Positions 37,606 through 45,499 of a stretch of DNA of 64,000 nt are shown here, piece by piece. Each line of letters begins with the position of its first letter. Position 1 is the first letter of the stretch. The notes below the pieces were generated by a model. It was not told the origin of the DNA. It was given only the letters and a program-made list of their open reading frames with translations, and ran no database searches. A program made the translations under genes and the position numbers. The DNA comes from Betaproteobacteria bacterium (GTDB taxonomy: Bacteria > Pseudomonadota > Gammaproteobacteria > Burkholderiales > Rhodocyclaceae): contig JADIYD010000010.1 of the NCBI GenBank assembly GCA_016705475.1, positions 1 to 64,000 on the forward strand, read 5' to 3'.

Positions 37606-38376
37606 CTAATTGGGCTGTAGGCCGGGGACAGTAAAGCCGTAGCGGTTCAGGATGCTGCGTACGCCGGGCGTCTTGAAGAATTCGGCGAATGCCTTGGCCA
37701 AAGGCTTGTCCCTGGCTCCCTTGAGTACAACAAAGCCTTGTTCCAGCGGCGAGTGCTGGTCGGCGGGAATCAGTGAATAACGCCCGGTTGCCGTGAATTC
37801 AGGGGTGATTGCCAGGGAGAGCGCGATTATTCCCACATCGGCATTGCCGGTTTGAACGAATTGCGCAGCCTGCGAAATATTTTCTCCGTAAACCAGCCGG
37901 TTTTCGACTGCGCTCCACACCTTGGCTGTCTTCATTGCTTCAACGGCGCGCATGCCATACGGTGCGTGTTTGGGGTTGGCGATGGCAATGCGCGAAATAT
38001 CCGGTCGCGTCAGATCAGCCAGCGTCAAGGCCGGGGCGTCAAGCCGGGGCCGCCACACCACGATGCGCCCGATGGCATAGGGCTGGACCTCTCCGCCGGC
38101 CAGTCCGGCCTGGACGAGGATGCGGGGCAGGGCGATGTCGGCCGAAAAGAACAGATCGTAGGGGGCGCCGTTCTGGATCTGGCTCTGAAATTTGCCCGAT
38201 GATCCATAACTGACCTCGATTCGGTCATTCGGATGCCTGGCCTTGAAAAGGCCGATGACTTCGTCCATGGCAAAACGCAGGTCAGCTGCCGCGGCAATGC
38301 GGATATCGTCCGCACTGGCTGGCGTGCCGAGCAGACATAGCGTCAGAAGGAGGGCGCGGATAAGCATGGTGATCAT
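37606..38376 (-). CDS. modA: Molybdate ABC transporter substrate-binding protein
   Basis: 256 residues with a signal peptide (LIRALLLTLCLLGTPASA). Periplasmic molybdate binding protein: ADDIRIAAAADLRFAMDEVI, VSYGSSGKFQSQIQNGAPYD, LFFSADIALPRILVQAGLAG and ANPKHAPYGMRAVEAM. No modB/modC genes lie in the window, so the permease must be elsewhere. In a NifA-type operon it would raise molybdate uptake during fixation. Preceded by a frameshifted small gene; 18 bp gap. Confidence 0.93.
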   Translation of the reverse strand: MITMLIRALLLTLCLLGTPASADDIRIAAAADLRFAMDEVIGLFKARHPNDRIEVSYGSSGKFQSQIQNGAPYDLFFSADIALPRILVQAGLAGGEVQPYAIGRIVVWRPRLDAPALTLADLTRPDISRIAIANPKHAPYGMRAVEAMKTAKVWSAVENRLVYGENISQAAQFVQTGNADVGIIALSLAITPEFTATGRYSLIPADQHSPLEQGFVVLKGARDKPLAKAFAEFFKTPGVRSILNRYGFTVPGLQPN

Positions 38377-38393
38377 GGCGCGAGGTATACCAT

Positions 38394-38700
38394 TCAGGCG
38401 TCGAAGTGCATAGCCAGGCTGGCCAGAACCTTGGGTAGCGGCAGGTTTTCCTCGCTTTCCAGAATGCCCGGCACCGGGTGCGGGTATTCGTAGAAAATGC
38501 CGTAGGTGCCGCTGCGCTGACCGTGCAGGTAAACATGGGCGCGCAGGGTGGCGATTTCGGCGTGGCGCAGGGTGACGATGTGCGGGTCGTCGCCGCGCAT
38601 CGGGCTCGATGTCGCAGGCCTGGGCGATGCGTTCGTCGAGCGAGACGAGAACGCGGCGAATTTCACGGGATTTGGGAGAGGCCCAGGGGTTGGCGTTCAT
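38394..38700 (-). CDS. Small unknown nif-operon protein, one frameshift
   Basis: About 102 residues after removing one C near 38605 (ATCGAGCCCGATG). N-terminal part MNANPWASPKSREIRRVLVS, C-terminal part RGDDPHIVTLRHAEIATLRA and GTYGIFYEYPHPVPGILE. The start overlaps the flavodoxin stop (ATGA). No family recognised; Fe-S motifs absent. Co-transcribed with nifZ, flavodoxin and modA. Confidence 0.75.
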
Positions 38701-39230
38701 GGCAGTAGCTCCGCTTGGATTTGCGCCAGCCAGGCGTTGATGCGCTCTTCGGTGAGCAGGGGCTGGTGATGCTGATCGAGGGCCAGACCGAGGAATACGT
38801 CGCCTTCGACGGCTTGCGAGGTGGTGAAGTCGTAGCCGGTCGTGGGCCAGCGGCCAACGACGCGGGCGCCACGGGCGACGACGGCATCGTGGATGAGGCC
38901 GATGGCGTCGACGAATTCTTCGGCGTATTTCTTCTGGTCGCCGAGGCCGAAAATGGCGATGGTCTTGCCGGAAAGGTCGGCGCCGGCCAGCTGCGGCAGA
39001 AACTCCTCCCAGCTCGGCTGGCTGAGGCCGACCGACTGGCCGGGCAATTCGCCATCACCGAGTGTCGGGCTGCCGAGGATGAAGGCGTTGTAGGCGAGAA
39101 AATCGTCGAGCGTCGTCCGGCCGATATTGACCGGCGCATCCGCAGCATCACCCAGCTTTTTCGCCATCTGCTTGGCGATCAGTCGGGTACGGCCGGTGTC
39201 GGTGCCGAAGAAGATTCCGATTTTGGTCAT
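38697..39230 (-). CDS. nifF: Flavodoxin, nif-operon copy
   Basis: 177 residues, MTKIGIFFGTDTGRTRLIAK, FMN loop TDTGRT, then ILGSPTLGDGELPGQSVGLS, FGLGDQKKYAEEFVDAIG and TTGYDFTTSQAVEGDVFLGL. Electron donor to NifH. Its place between nifZ and a small nif gene behind a NifA-type promoter makes it the better nifF candidate of the two flavodoxins. A diverged copy of the dispersed repeat covers its start codon. Confidence 0.88.
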   Translation of the reverse strand: MTKIGIFFGTDTGRTRLIAKQMAKKLGDAADAPVNIGRTTLDDFLAYNAFILGSPTLGDGELPGQSVGLSQPSWEEFLPQLAGADLSGKTIAIFGLGDQKKYAEEFVDAIGLIHDAVVARGARVVGRWPTTGYDFTTSQAVEGDVFLGLALDQHHQPLLTEERINAWLAQIQAELLP

Positions 39231-39251
39231 TTTTACCCGTTGACCGTGGAA
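39220..39251 (+). repeat. Dispersed 38-bp repeat, diverged copy at a gene junction
   Basis: ATTTTGGTCATTTTTACC, then CGTTGACCGTGGAA. Spans the flavodoxin start codon and the nifZ stop codon. Weaker match than other copies. Confidence 0.6.
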
Positions 39252-39505
39252 TCCTGCGTCAGCTCGTCGGGCAGGCAGCCAATGGGGGCGCCGAGGCTGC
39301 CATCCGGGCCGTTTTCAAACTGCACCAGATAGATTTCCTTGGTTTCATCCATTTCCGCGACGCCAAAATGCACGACCACGCCGCGCAAGCCGGCCGGAAC
39401 GATCAGTCCTTCCTCGTCGTCGATACCGGGCATGCCGCCATCGTTGAAGATGTCTTCAGCCGCGAAGACCATGTCACCAATCTGATATTGCTGAGCGGTT
39501 TCCAT
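39233..39505 (-). CDS. nifZ: NifZ
   Basis: 90 residues, METAQQYQIGDMVFAAEDIF, DGGMPGIDDEEGLIVPAG, RGVVVHFG, and IYLVQFENG...GAPIGCLPDEL: the SH3-like NifZ fold. Needed for maturation of the second P-cluster of NifDK. An in-frame ATG at 39523 inside the previous gene is possible. The last codons (DSTVNG) come from the repeat at 39220-39251. Confidence 0.92.
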   Translation of the reverse strand: METAQQYQIGDMVFAAEDIFNDGGMPGIDDEEGLIVPAGLRGVVVHFGVAEMDETKEIYLVQFENGPDGSLGAPIGCLPDELTQDSTVNG

Positions 39506-39509
39506 GGTC

Positions 39510-39839
39510 TCAGGCCCAGACATCGGCCGGCGCCAGCAGGCGCTTGACCGGTTGATCGAACATCAGGTGCTCGTCGATGATGGTGCCGACATCTTCCGGC
39601 TTGACGTTGGTGTACATGATGCCTTCCGGATACACCAGCACGCTAGGACCAAGGTGGCATGGGCCGAGGCAGCCGGTATTGGTCAGCGCGAAGCCGGACG
39701 CCCACAGGTTGCGGGTGGTGAATTCGTCCGAGAAAGCCTGCCAGGTGGCGCCGCAGGCCTTCTCCTGGCATGACCCGCGTGGGTGGCCGGCGGGGCGTCC
39801 CTGGACACAGACTAGTACGTGTTTCTTTGGTTTTGGCAT
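39510..39839 (-). CDS. Thioredoxin-like [2Fe-2S] ferredoxin
   Basis: 109 residues, MPKPKKHVLVCVQGRPAGHP; Cys ligands in LVCVQG, GSCQEKAC and NTGCLGPCHLGPSV. This is the Shethna-type (thioredoxin-fold) [2Fe-2S] ferredoxin family, which includes proteins of nif clusters in Azotobacter. May act in electron supply or in protecting nitrogenase from O2. First gene of the operon with nifZ, flavodoxin, modA. Confidence 0.92.
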   Translation of the reverse strand: MPKPKKHVLVCVQGRPAGHPRGSCQEKACGATWQAFSDEFTTRNLWASGFALTNTGCLGPCHLGPSVLVYPEGIMYTNVKPEDVGTIIDEHLMFDQPVKRLLAPADVWA

Positions 39840-39868
39840 GCTGCACTCCTTGTAGATGATTTGCTCAT

Positions 39869-39885
39869 TGCAATTCGAGTGCCAG
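39869..39885 (-). promoter_or_regulatory. Sigma-54 promoter of the ferredoxin-nifZ-flavodoxin operon
   Basis: Minus-strand CTGGCACTCGAATTGCA matches the consensus with perfect spacing, 30 bp before the ferredoxin start. Confidence 0.92.
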
Positions 39886-39926
39886 CTGTAAATCCAATTG
39901 ATTCATGGGTTTAACGTATTCCGGTT

Positions 39927-39942
39927 TGTCGGGTTTACGACA
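39927..39942. promoter_or_regulatory. NifA upstream activator site between ferredoxin and rquA
   Basis: TGTCGGGTTTACGACA, TGTCG-N6-CGACA form. 41 bp from the ferredoxin promoter and 69 bp from a candidate rquA promoter. Confidence 0.88.
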
Positions 39943-40011
39943 AACCTGCCTTTTGCGTACCAAAGCGCTAAAACAGCTGCTCACCAGGCCAGCCAGGCGA
40001 CCCCGGATATG

Positions 40012-40028
40012 CTGGCATTCTGTTCGCT
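40012..40028 (+). promoter_or_regulatory. Candidate sigma-54 promoter of rquA
   Basis: CTGGCATTCTGTTCGCT has TGGCAT and TCGCT with exact GG-N10-GC spacing; the -12 element has C for T at one position. The expected start is about 70 bp before the rquA ATG. Confidence 0.5.
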
Positions 40029-40108
40029 CGAAGAGTAAATTCTTGGCGTGGGAGCGGATGCCAGCACGTTGCGTGGTGCCGCTTTCGAAACGCGAAAGAA
40101 AAACATCA

Positions 40109-40852
40109 ATGAAGCAAACCGCTGAAAGTATTGCGACTCTTTTCCCCCTGGAGTCCGCAGCACGTGATGTGTCCGATCCGGCCATTCCCGAGTACCTTGA
40201 GAAAACCTACTGGTGGGCCTATTTGCACCCCACGGCCGTGCGTATCTTTGAACGCGAGTGGCTGGTCAATCTGATCCTGTGGGGCAATTTCAAGCGACTA
40301 CGTGATCTGGCAATCGCCGAGCTGGGTCAGCCGATCGAACGGCAAGTGCTCCAGGTGGCCTGTGTTTACGGCGACTTCACGCAGCGGATAGCGGCAAAGC
40401 TCGGCCAGCGCGGCACGCTGGACGTTGTCGATATTGCGCCTATCCAGCTCGATAACCTGCGTGGCAAGCTGCCGCTCGATTCCTCCGCCCGACTGCATCG
40501 TCAGGATTCGGGGCGCCTGCATTTTCCAGCGGCCAGTTTCGACGCGGTGGTGCTCTTTTTCCTGCTCCACGAGCAGCCTGAAATCGCCCGCCGTGCGACG
40601 CTGGCGGAAGCCTTGCGGGTTGTCCGGCCCGGCGGCAAGGTCGTCATCGTCGATTATCACGGCCCGCGGCGCAGCAATCCTTTGCGCTATGTGATGGCGC
40701 CGATACTCCGGCGCCTTGAGCCTTTTGCCACCGATCTGTGGCGGAATGAGATAGCCGCTTATTTGCCGGACGGGGATAGTGGTTTCGATCTGGTCAAGGA
40801 AACGTTTTTTGGTGGCTTGTACCAGAAGGTGGTGTTGACGCGGTCCGGTTAA
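40109..40852 (+). CDS. rquA: Rhodoquinone biosynthesis methyltransferase-like protein RquA
   Basis: 247 residues from MKQTAESIATLFPLESAARD. The SAM-methyltransferase-like fold carries RquA-specific features: PEYLEKTYWWAYLHPTAVRI, ERQVLQVACVYGDFTQRIAA, VVLFFLLHEQPEIARRATLA and GGKVVIVDYHGPRR, ending KETFFGGLYQKVVL. RquA converts ubiquinone to rhodoquinone, a low-potential quinone used in fumarate respiration and reverse complex II flow. It lies next to a NifA site shared with the ferredoxin-nifZ operon, so nif-linked expression is possible. Followed by repeat DNA. Confidence 0.9.
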   Translation: MKQTAESIATLFPLESAARDVSDPAIPEYLEKTYWWAYLHPTAVRIFEREWLVNLILWGNFKRLRDLAIAELGQPIERQVLQVACVYGDFTQRIAAKLGQRGTLDVVDIAPIQLDNLRGKLPLDSSARLHRQDSGRLHFPAASFDAVVLFFLLHEQPEIARRATLAEALRVVRPGGKVVIVDYHGPRRSNPLRYVMAPILRRLEPFATDLWRNEIAAYLPDGDSGFDLVKETFFGGLYQKVVLTRSG

Positions 40853-40860
40853 TTGGCAGG

Positions 40861-41080
40861 GGGTTCCGCCCTTGCGGGGCGTCTCACTTTTTCTTGCTTC
40901 GCCAAGAAAAAGTAAGCAAAAAGAAGGCGACCCTGGGTCGGTGCCGGCTGCGCCGGTTCCCTGCGCTACTCGGAAAGCCGGGCGGCTGCGGAACTCGGGG
41001 CTACGCCCCTCAGACAGTCCTCGCCGAAGGCCCCCGGCCTTCCTGCGTTGCTCGGCACCTCTCAAGGGGCCCGGTAAAAC
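40861..41080 (+). repeat. Inverted-pair repeat, left arm
   Basis: About 215 bp starting GGGTTCCGCCCTTGC, with a hairpin CTTTTTCTTG...CAAGAAAAAG and ending GCCCCCGGCCTTCC...TCAAGGGGCCC. It is homologous in reverse orientation to 41193-41405. Similar sequence is widespread between genes of beta/gammaproteobacteria and is often mis-annotated as a protein. Confidence 0.8.
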
Positions 41081-41113
41081 AATCCGGGTTTTGGCTTGGG
41101 TGCCAGAATGGCA

Positions 41114-41152
41114 GATTTCATTTTTGGCCGTTTTTTCCGGTTGACCGTGGAA
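41114..41152 (+). repeat. Dispersed 38-bp repeat, copy between the inverted arms
   Basis: GATTTCATTTTTGGCC, then GTTTTTTCCGGTTGACCGTGG. Sits in the 112-bp gap between two inverted 215-bp repeats. Confidence 0.9.
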
Positions 41153-41192
41153 GTCTGTTTTTTCGGCAAAACGGCTCATCCCGGACGTCTAT

Positions 41193-41405
41193 CGGGCCCC
41201 CGTGGAAGGCGCTGAGCAACGGAGGAATGCCGGGGGCTGTCGGCTTGCCATGTTTGAGCCGCAGGCGAGTTCTGGCAAGCCGCCCGGCGTTCCGAGTAGC
41301 GCAAGGAACCCGAAGGGCGCCGACCCTGGGGTCGCCTTTTCTTTGGCTACTTTCTTTTGGCGAAGCAAAAGAAAGTACGCCCGCCAGCAAGGCGGAACCC
41401 CAAGC
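41193..41405 (-). repeat. Inverted-pair repeat, right arm
   Basis: Reverse complement matches the left arm: GGGGTTCCGCCTTGC at the outer end, ACTTTCTTTTGCTTCGCC hairpin, AAGGCGACCC, TGCGCTACTCGGAA, GCCGGGCGGCT. Arms differ by many substitutions and small indels, so they are not a fresh duplication. Confidence 0.8.
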
Positions 41406-41456
41406 CAATTTAGCTGAACCCCAAGCCAGACACGCCAGAGTCCCGTAAAACCCGAT

Positions 41457-43100
41457 TCAGAACTGCTTGACCTCAATATTCAGCGTCTGAATCCGATACG
41501 CAATCTGCCGCGGCGTCATCCCCAGAATGCGCGCCGCCTTGGCCTGCACCCAACCAGCCTGCTCCAGTGCGGCGATGACGCGCTCTTTTTCCGACAGGTT
41601 CGGATCGTCGATGTCGATGTCGGAATTGCCCCCGAAATTCGGGTTGACCGCAGGACGATGGAGGTTCTCCGGCGGGGCGCCCACAGGGGATCGAATCGGG
41701 CGCGGGCTGACCCGTTCTCGGACGCTGGGGAAACGGATCAGATCGACATCGATGTTGCCGTCGTCGGACAGCACGGCGGCGCGTTCGAGGCAGTTTTCCA
41801 GTTCGCGGACGTTGCCCGGCCATTCGTGGTTGGCCAGCCGGCGGTTGGCCATGTCGGTCAGCTTGAGCTTGCGTTTCTGGTCGTTACCGATTTTGGTGAG
41901 CAGGTGACGGGCGATTTCGGGAATGTCTTCGATGCGCTCACGTAGTGGCGGCAGAAAGAGCGGCATGACGTTGAGGCGGTAGAACAAGTCTTCGCGGAAG
42001 TCGCCCATTTCGACGGCGGTTTCGAGGTCGCGGTGCGTCGCGGCAATGATGCGAACGTCGACCTTGATGGTTTTGCTGCCGCCGACGCGCTCGAATTCAC
42101 CTTCCTGCAGGATGCGCAGCATCTTGGCCTGGAAGGCGGCCGAAACTTCGCCGATTTCGTCGAGGAACAGGGTGCCGCCATGGGCCTGTTCGAATCGGCC
42201 CTTGCGCGCCTCGACTGCACCCGTAAAGGCACCGCGTTCGTGGCCGAAGAGTTCGGATTCGAGCAGGTTTTCCGGCAGCGCCGCGCAGTTGAGCTTGACC
42301 AGCGCGTTGCGGGCGCGTGGCGAGTTGTAATGGATGGCGTTGGCGATCAATTCCTTGCCGGTGCCCGTTTCGCCGCGGATCAGCACGGTCGTGTTCCATT
42401 TGGCGACCATGCGCGCCTGATCGAAAACCCGGCGCATGACGGCCGAGCGGCCGACCATGCTGTCGAAGCCAAACTGGTGGCGGACCGTACGCCTGAGCAG
42501 ATCACGCTCTTCGACCAGCGACGATTTTTCCTGGGCGACGGACATCGACAGGCTCAGGCTTTGGCCGATCAGGTTGGAGACCATCTCGACAAACTGGGCA
42601 CGTTCATCCAGCAGGCCGTCTTCCGGGGCTTCCGGCTGAACGGCGAGGACGCCCTTGAGTTCGCCGCCAACCTTGATGGGGACTGCGATGAAGGGCAGTT
42701 CAGGCTGATAGACCTGTGATCGGTTCAGGAAGCGCGATTCGTCGGCGACACGAACCAGCTTGATGGTGCGTGGCTTTTCCAGTACCAGGCCGATAACCCC
42801 TTCGCCCGGGCCGTACTCGTTGTCGTCCGGCACAGGTCCTTCCGGCGTGTAGATAGTGTGGATGTTCAGTTTGCCGCTGTCCGGATCGAGAACGCTGAGC
42901 AGGCCGCGGGTCATGCCCGCTTCGTCGTGCAGGACGCGCAGGACATCGCGCAGCGTTTCGTTGTAGTCGAGCGAACGGCTGAGCACCCGGCTGACGGCAT
43001 AGAGTGCCGCGAGCAGCTGGATGTTCAGCTCGTGCGTTCGACAGAAGCCGCCCTTGGGCGGGCAGTCTTCGTTGAGGGGCGTGATGACGTGTTCGTGCAT
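41457..43100 (-). CDS. nifA: NifA, nif-specific sigma-54 transcription activator
   Basis: 547 residues. N-terminal GAF domain about 25-190; AAA+ domain about 215-450 with Walker A RGETGTGKE, GHERGAFTGA (sigma-54 contact loop) and Walker B GGTLFLDEIGE; C-terminal helix-turn-helix WVQAKAARILGMTPRQIAYR that binds TGT-N10-ACA. The linker after the AAA+ domain has no Cys-x4-Cys pair, so this is the oxygen-insensitive type controlled by NifL. Follows nifL by 14 bp. Its likely targets are the sites listed throughout this window. Confidence 0.97.
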   Translation of the reverse strand: MHEHVITPLNEDCPPKGGFCRTHELNIQLLAALYAVSRVLSRSLDYNETLRDVLRVLHDEAGMTRGLLSVLDPDSGKLNIHTIYTPEGPVPDDNEYGPGEGVIGLVLEKPRTIKLVRVADESRFLNRSQVYQPELPFIAVPIKVGGELKGVLAVQPEAPEDGLLDERAQFVEMVSNLIGQSLSLSMSVAQEKSSLVEERDLLRRTVRHQFGFDSMVGRSAVMRRVFDQARMVAKWNTTVLIRGETGTGKELIANAIHYNSPRARNALVKLNCAALPENLLESELFGHERGAFTGAVEARKGRFEQAHGGTLFLDEIGEVSAAFQAKMLRILQEGEFERVGGSKTIKVDVRIIAATHRDLETAVEMGDFREDLFYRLNVMPLFLPPLRERIEDIPEIARHLLTKIGNDQKRKLKLTDMANRRLANHEWPGNVRELENCLERAAVLSDDGNIDVDLIRFPSVRERVSPRPIRSPVGAPPENLHRPAVNPNFGGNSDIDIDDPNLSEKERVIAALEQAGWVQAKAARILGMTPRQIAYRIQTLNIEVKQF

Positions 43101-43114
43101 GCTGTTGATTTTTC

Positions 43115-44647
43115 TCAGATCGGGTCGCCGTCGACGCGGAATTCGACGATTGCCGCCAGTCCGCCGCTCGGGCTGTCATCAAGATCGATGATCCCGCCAT
43201 GGTCGGCGACCACTTGCTGGACGCGTGAGAGGCCGGTCCCGATGTGTTTTCCACTGCCGCCCTTGGCTGTGAAGAAGGGTTCGAAAGCCTTGTGCCGCCA
43301 CTCGTGCGGGATGCCCGGGCCACTGTCGATCACCGAAACCACAATGCAGTCACCGATCAGCGCACTGCTCAGCAGCAGTTCGCGCCGTTTCCAGCCCTTG
43401 ATATTCATTGCTTCAATGGCATTGTCCATCAGCGCCTTGAACAGCATGCGCAACTGCAGCGGGCGGCCGAGCATGGCGGGCAGGGTCGAGGCTGGTTGCC
43501 AGTCAACGACGATGCCGGCCGAGAGCAGGCGCGGTGTGCTGACTTCAAGTACGTCGCGCAGGATTTCATTCATGTTCAGGCTGACCACGATTTCATGCGG
43601 ACCTTGCGGGATCACCTGGCGCAACGCTTCGAGGTGCTCGCGGCTGCCGCTTAGTGCTTCCTGCAGCATCGCGGCACTGGCCGGGTCGCGGCGCTGGAGC
43701 AACGAAATAGCCGAGGACATCACGTTCATCGGCTCTTCAAGACGGAAGATGGCCGCCGACAGTCCTTCGCGAATCGCCGCCGTGCGCTCTTCCTCGGCCA
43801 ATACGGCCTGCAGGGCTGAGGCGCGGGCGCGCTCCTGTTCGTCGCGCAAATTGGTGATGTCCGACATGACGAGCAAAAGGCCAGGCTGCCCGGCAGAACA
43901 GAAATAGCTGTCGGCACAATCGCTGTGCATGTCGATGATCGATGACGTGACAGATAACCAGCGGGGTCGTCCGGAAGCCCGGTCAATACGGGCTTCGCGT
44001 TGATTGAGGAGGCATTGCTGCGGGTGCCCGGCCAGCGATTCGCGCCAGCTCGGCAGCAGGTTGTCGAGAACGGTGTGGGCCGGTTCGCGGAGGCGGAGGT
44101 CGGTCACCATTTTCTTGTATTCCTGATTATCGAGAATGACGCGGCCGGTCGGGTCGAGCAAGGCAAATGCCATCGGTGCCGCATCGACAACGGACTCGAT
44201 CAGGTGTTTCTGATTGCTGACGAGGCGTTGAAGCCGGTGCATCTCCGTGATGTCGCGGTGTATGCCGACGAAGTGCGTGGTCTTGCCGCCGTCGTCGACA
44301 ACCGGGGAAATATCCAGTTCGGCCAGGTACAAGCCGCCATCCTTGCGCTTGTTGAGCAGCTTGCCTGTCCATGGCTTCTGCGCCGACAGGTCGGCCCACA
44401 TCGTTTTGTAGAGTTCGGGCGGTGTGGTGTGATTGGAGAGCATGGCTTCGTTCTTGCCGACAATTTCCTCCTTGCCGTAGCCGGTAACGCGGGTGAATGC
44501 CTCGTTGGCGAACAGAATGTTGGCTTTGGCGTCCGTGATCGAAATCGCCAGGTCGGCCTGGTCTACGGCCTGGCGATACGCCTCCGGAGGCAGCGCAGTT
44601 TCTGCCGCCTTTTTGGCGCGGGCTTTGGCAAGCGGTGTGGCCGACAT
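43115..44647 (-). CDS. nifL: NifL, flavoprotein anti-activator of NifA
   Basis: 510 residues from MSATPLAKARAKKAAETALP with GAGGAGC upstream. PAS1 about 25-145 (the FAD redox domain; ISITDAKANILFANEAFTRV, NHTTPPELYKTMW), PAS2 about 160-280 (VVDAAPMAFALLDPTGRVIL), then a helical segment and an ATPase domain (ALMDNAIEAMN, DSGPGIPHEW, GTGLSRVQQVV). The transmitter helix reads FRLEEPMNVMSSAISLL without the phospho-acceptor His, so signalling is by direct binding. Inhibits NifA under O2 or excess nitrogen. Divergent from rnfA. Confidence 0.95.
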   Translation of the reverse strand: MSATPLAKARAKKAAETALPPEAYRQAVDQADLAISITDAKANILFANEAFTRVTGYGKEEIVGKNEAMLSNHTTPPELYKTMWADLSAQKPWTGKLLNKRKDGGLYLAELDISPVVDDGGKTTHFVGIHRDITEMHRLQRLVSNQKHLIESVVDAAPMAFALLDPTGRVILDNQEYKKMVTDLRLREPAHTVLDNLLPSWRESLAGHPQQCLLNQREARIDRASGRPRWLSVTSSIIDMHSDCADSYFCSAGQPGLLLVMSDITNLRDEQERARASALQAVLAEEERTAAIREGLSAAIFRLEEPMNVMSSAISLLQRRDPASAAMLQEALSGSREHLEALRQVIPQGPHEIVVSLNMNEILRDVLEVSTPRLLSAGIVVDWQPASTLPAMLGRPLQLRMLFKALMDNAIEAMNIKGWKRRELLLSSALIGDCIVVSVIDSGPGIPHEWRHKAFEPFFTAKGGSGKHIGTGLSRVQQVVADHGGIIDLDDSPSGGLAAIVEFRVDGDPI

Positions 44648-44682
44648 CTGGAAGCTCCTCAACAAATCGTTTTTGATTGGCT

Positions 44683-44699
44683 AGCAGAATCCATGCCGC
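44683..44699 (-). promoter_or_regulatory. Sigma-54 promoter of nifLA
   Basis: Minus-strand GCGGCATGGATTCTGCT has GGCATG and CTGCT with exact spacing, 36 bp before the nifL start. May be driven by NtrC or by NifA bound at 44764-44779. Confidence 0.65.
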
Positions 44700-44763
44700 G
44701 CATTGATTTCATGGCAAATGGCCACTGTCTGTCAGGTTCTCGGGGGAAAAGCGACGAAATGCC

Positions 44764-44779
44764 TGTCGGCTTTGCGACA
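44764..44779. promoter_or_regulatory. NifA upstream activator site between nifL and rnfA
   Basis: TGTCGGCTTTGCGACA, TGTCG-N6-CGACA form, 65 bp from the nifL promoter and 84 bp from the rnf promoter. Confidence 0.88.
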
Positions 44780-44862
44780 TTTTTTCGCTCGGATATCGCA
44801 CTGTGTTGGTGCAATTGCCGCGAATGGCACGCCGGCGTGGGTTTCTGTGCCTGAAGCTGGCG

Positions 44863-44879
44863 TTGGCACGGCTTGTGCG
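44863..44879 (+). promoter_or_regulatory. Sigma-54 promoter of the rnf operon
   Basis: TTGGCACGGCTTGTGCG matches the consensus with perfect -24 element and spacing; 36 bp before the rnfA start. Confidence 0.88.
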
Positions 44880-44914
44880 GTGAGGTCAGTGAAAAACACT
44901 GGAACCCCGCCGCC

Positions 44915-45493
44915 ATGAGCGAATTTCTCCTACTGCTGCTTTCTACCGCGCTGGTTAACAACGTGGTGCTGATCAAGTTTCTCGGCCTCTGCCCGGTCAT
45001 GGGCGTATCGAAGAGTGTCGATAGCGCCTTCGGCATGGGGCTGGCCACCACCTTCGTCATCACGCTGGCTGCCGGTGCGTCGTGGATGCTCGACAACTGG
45101 ATGCTGCAGCCGCTCGGGCTCGGCTACCTGCGCATCCTGACCTTCATCCTGGTCATCGCTGCGGTGGTCCAGTTCACCGAGATGTTCATCAAGAAATCCA
45201 GCCCCGGGCTTTATCAGTCGCTTGGCATCTATCTGCCGCTGATTACCACCAACTGTGCCGTGCTCGGCGTCGCGCTGCTCAATGTCGAGCAGAAGTTCAG
45301 CCTGTTCAAGAGCCTGCTCTACGGCTTCGGCTCGGCGCTCGGCTTCACCATCGTGCTGCTCATCTTCGCCGGGCTGCGCGAGCGCATTGCCCTGGCCCGC
45401 GTTCCGGCGGCCTTTGCCGGCGCTCCGATTTCATTTGTCACCATCAGCCTGCTGGCACTCGCCTTCATGGGCTTTTCAGGCCTGAACGTTTAA
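44915..45493 (+). CDS. rnfA: Rnf complex subunit A, membrane
   Basis: 192 residues, six membrane segments (MSEFLLLLLSTALVNNVVLI; GLATTFVITLAAGASW; ILTFILVIAAVVQFTEMFI). Family motif LGLCPVMGVS and YLPLITTNCAVLGVALLN with the conserved Cys. Part of the ion-driven NADH:ferredoxin oxidoreductase that provides low-potential electrons for nitrogenase. First gene of the rnfABCDGEH operon. Confidence 0.97.
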   Translation: MSEFLLLLLSTALVNNVVLIKFLGLCPVMGVSKSVDSAFGMGLATTFVITLAAGASWMLDNWMLQPLGLGYLRILTFILVIAAVVQFTEMFIKKSSPGLYQSLGIYLPLITTNCAVLGVALLNVEQKFSLFKSLLYGFGSALGFTIVLLIFAGLRERIALARVPAAFAGAPISFVTISLLALAFMGFSGLNV

Positions 45494-45499
45494 GGAGGC

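Noticed and set aside
40298..41448. Open frames in both strands rich in GEARKS/SRPAFRVAQGT
   Set aside because: They translate the inverted 215-bp repeats, which are commonly mis-annotated as proteins.
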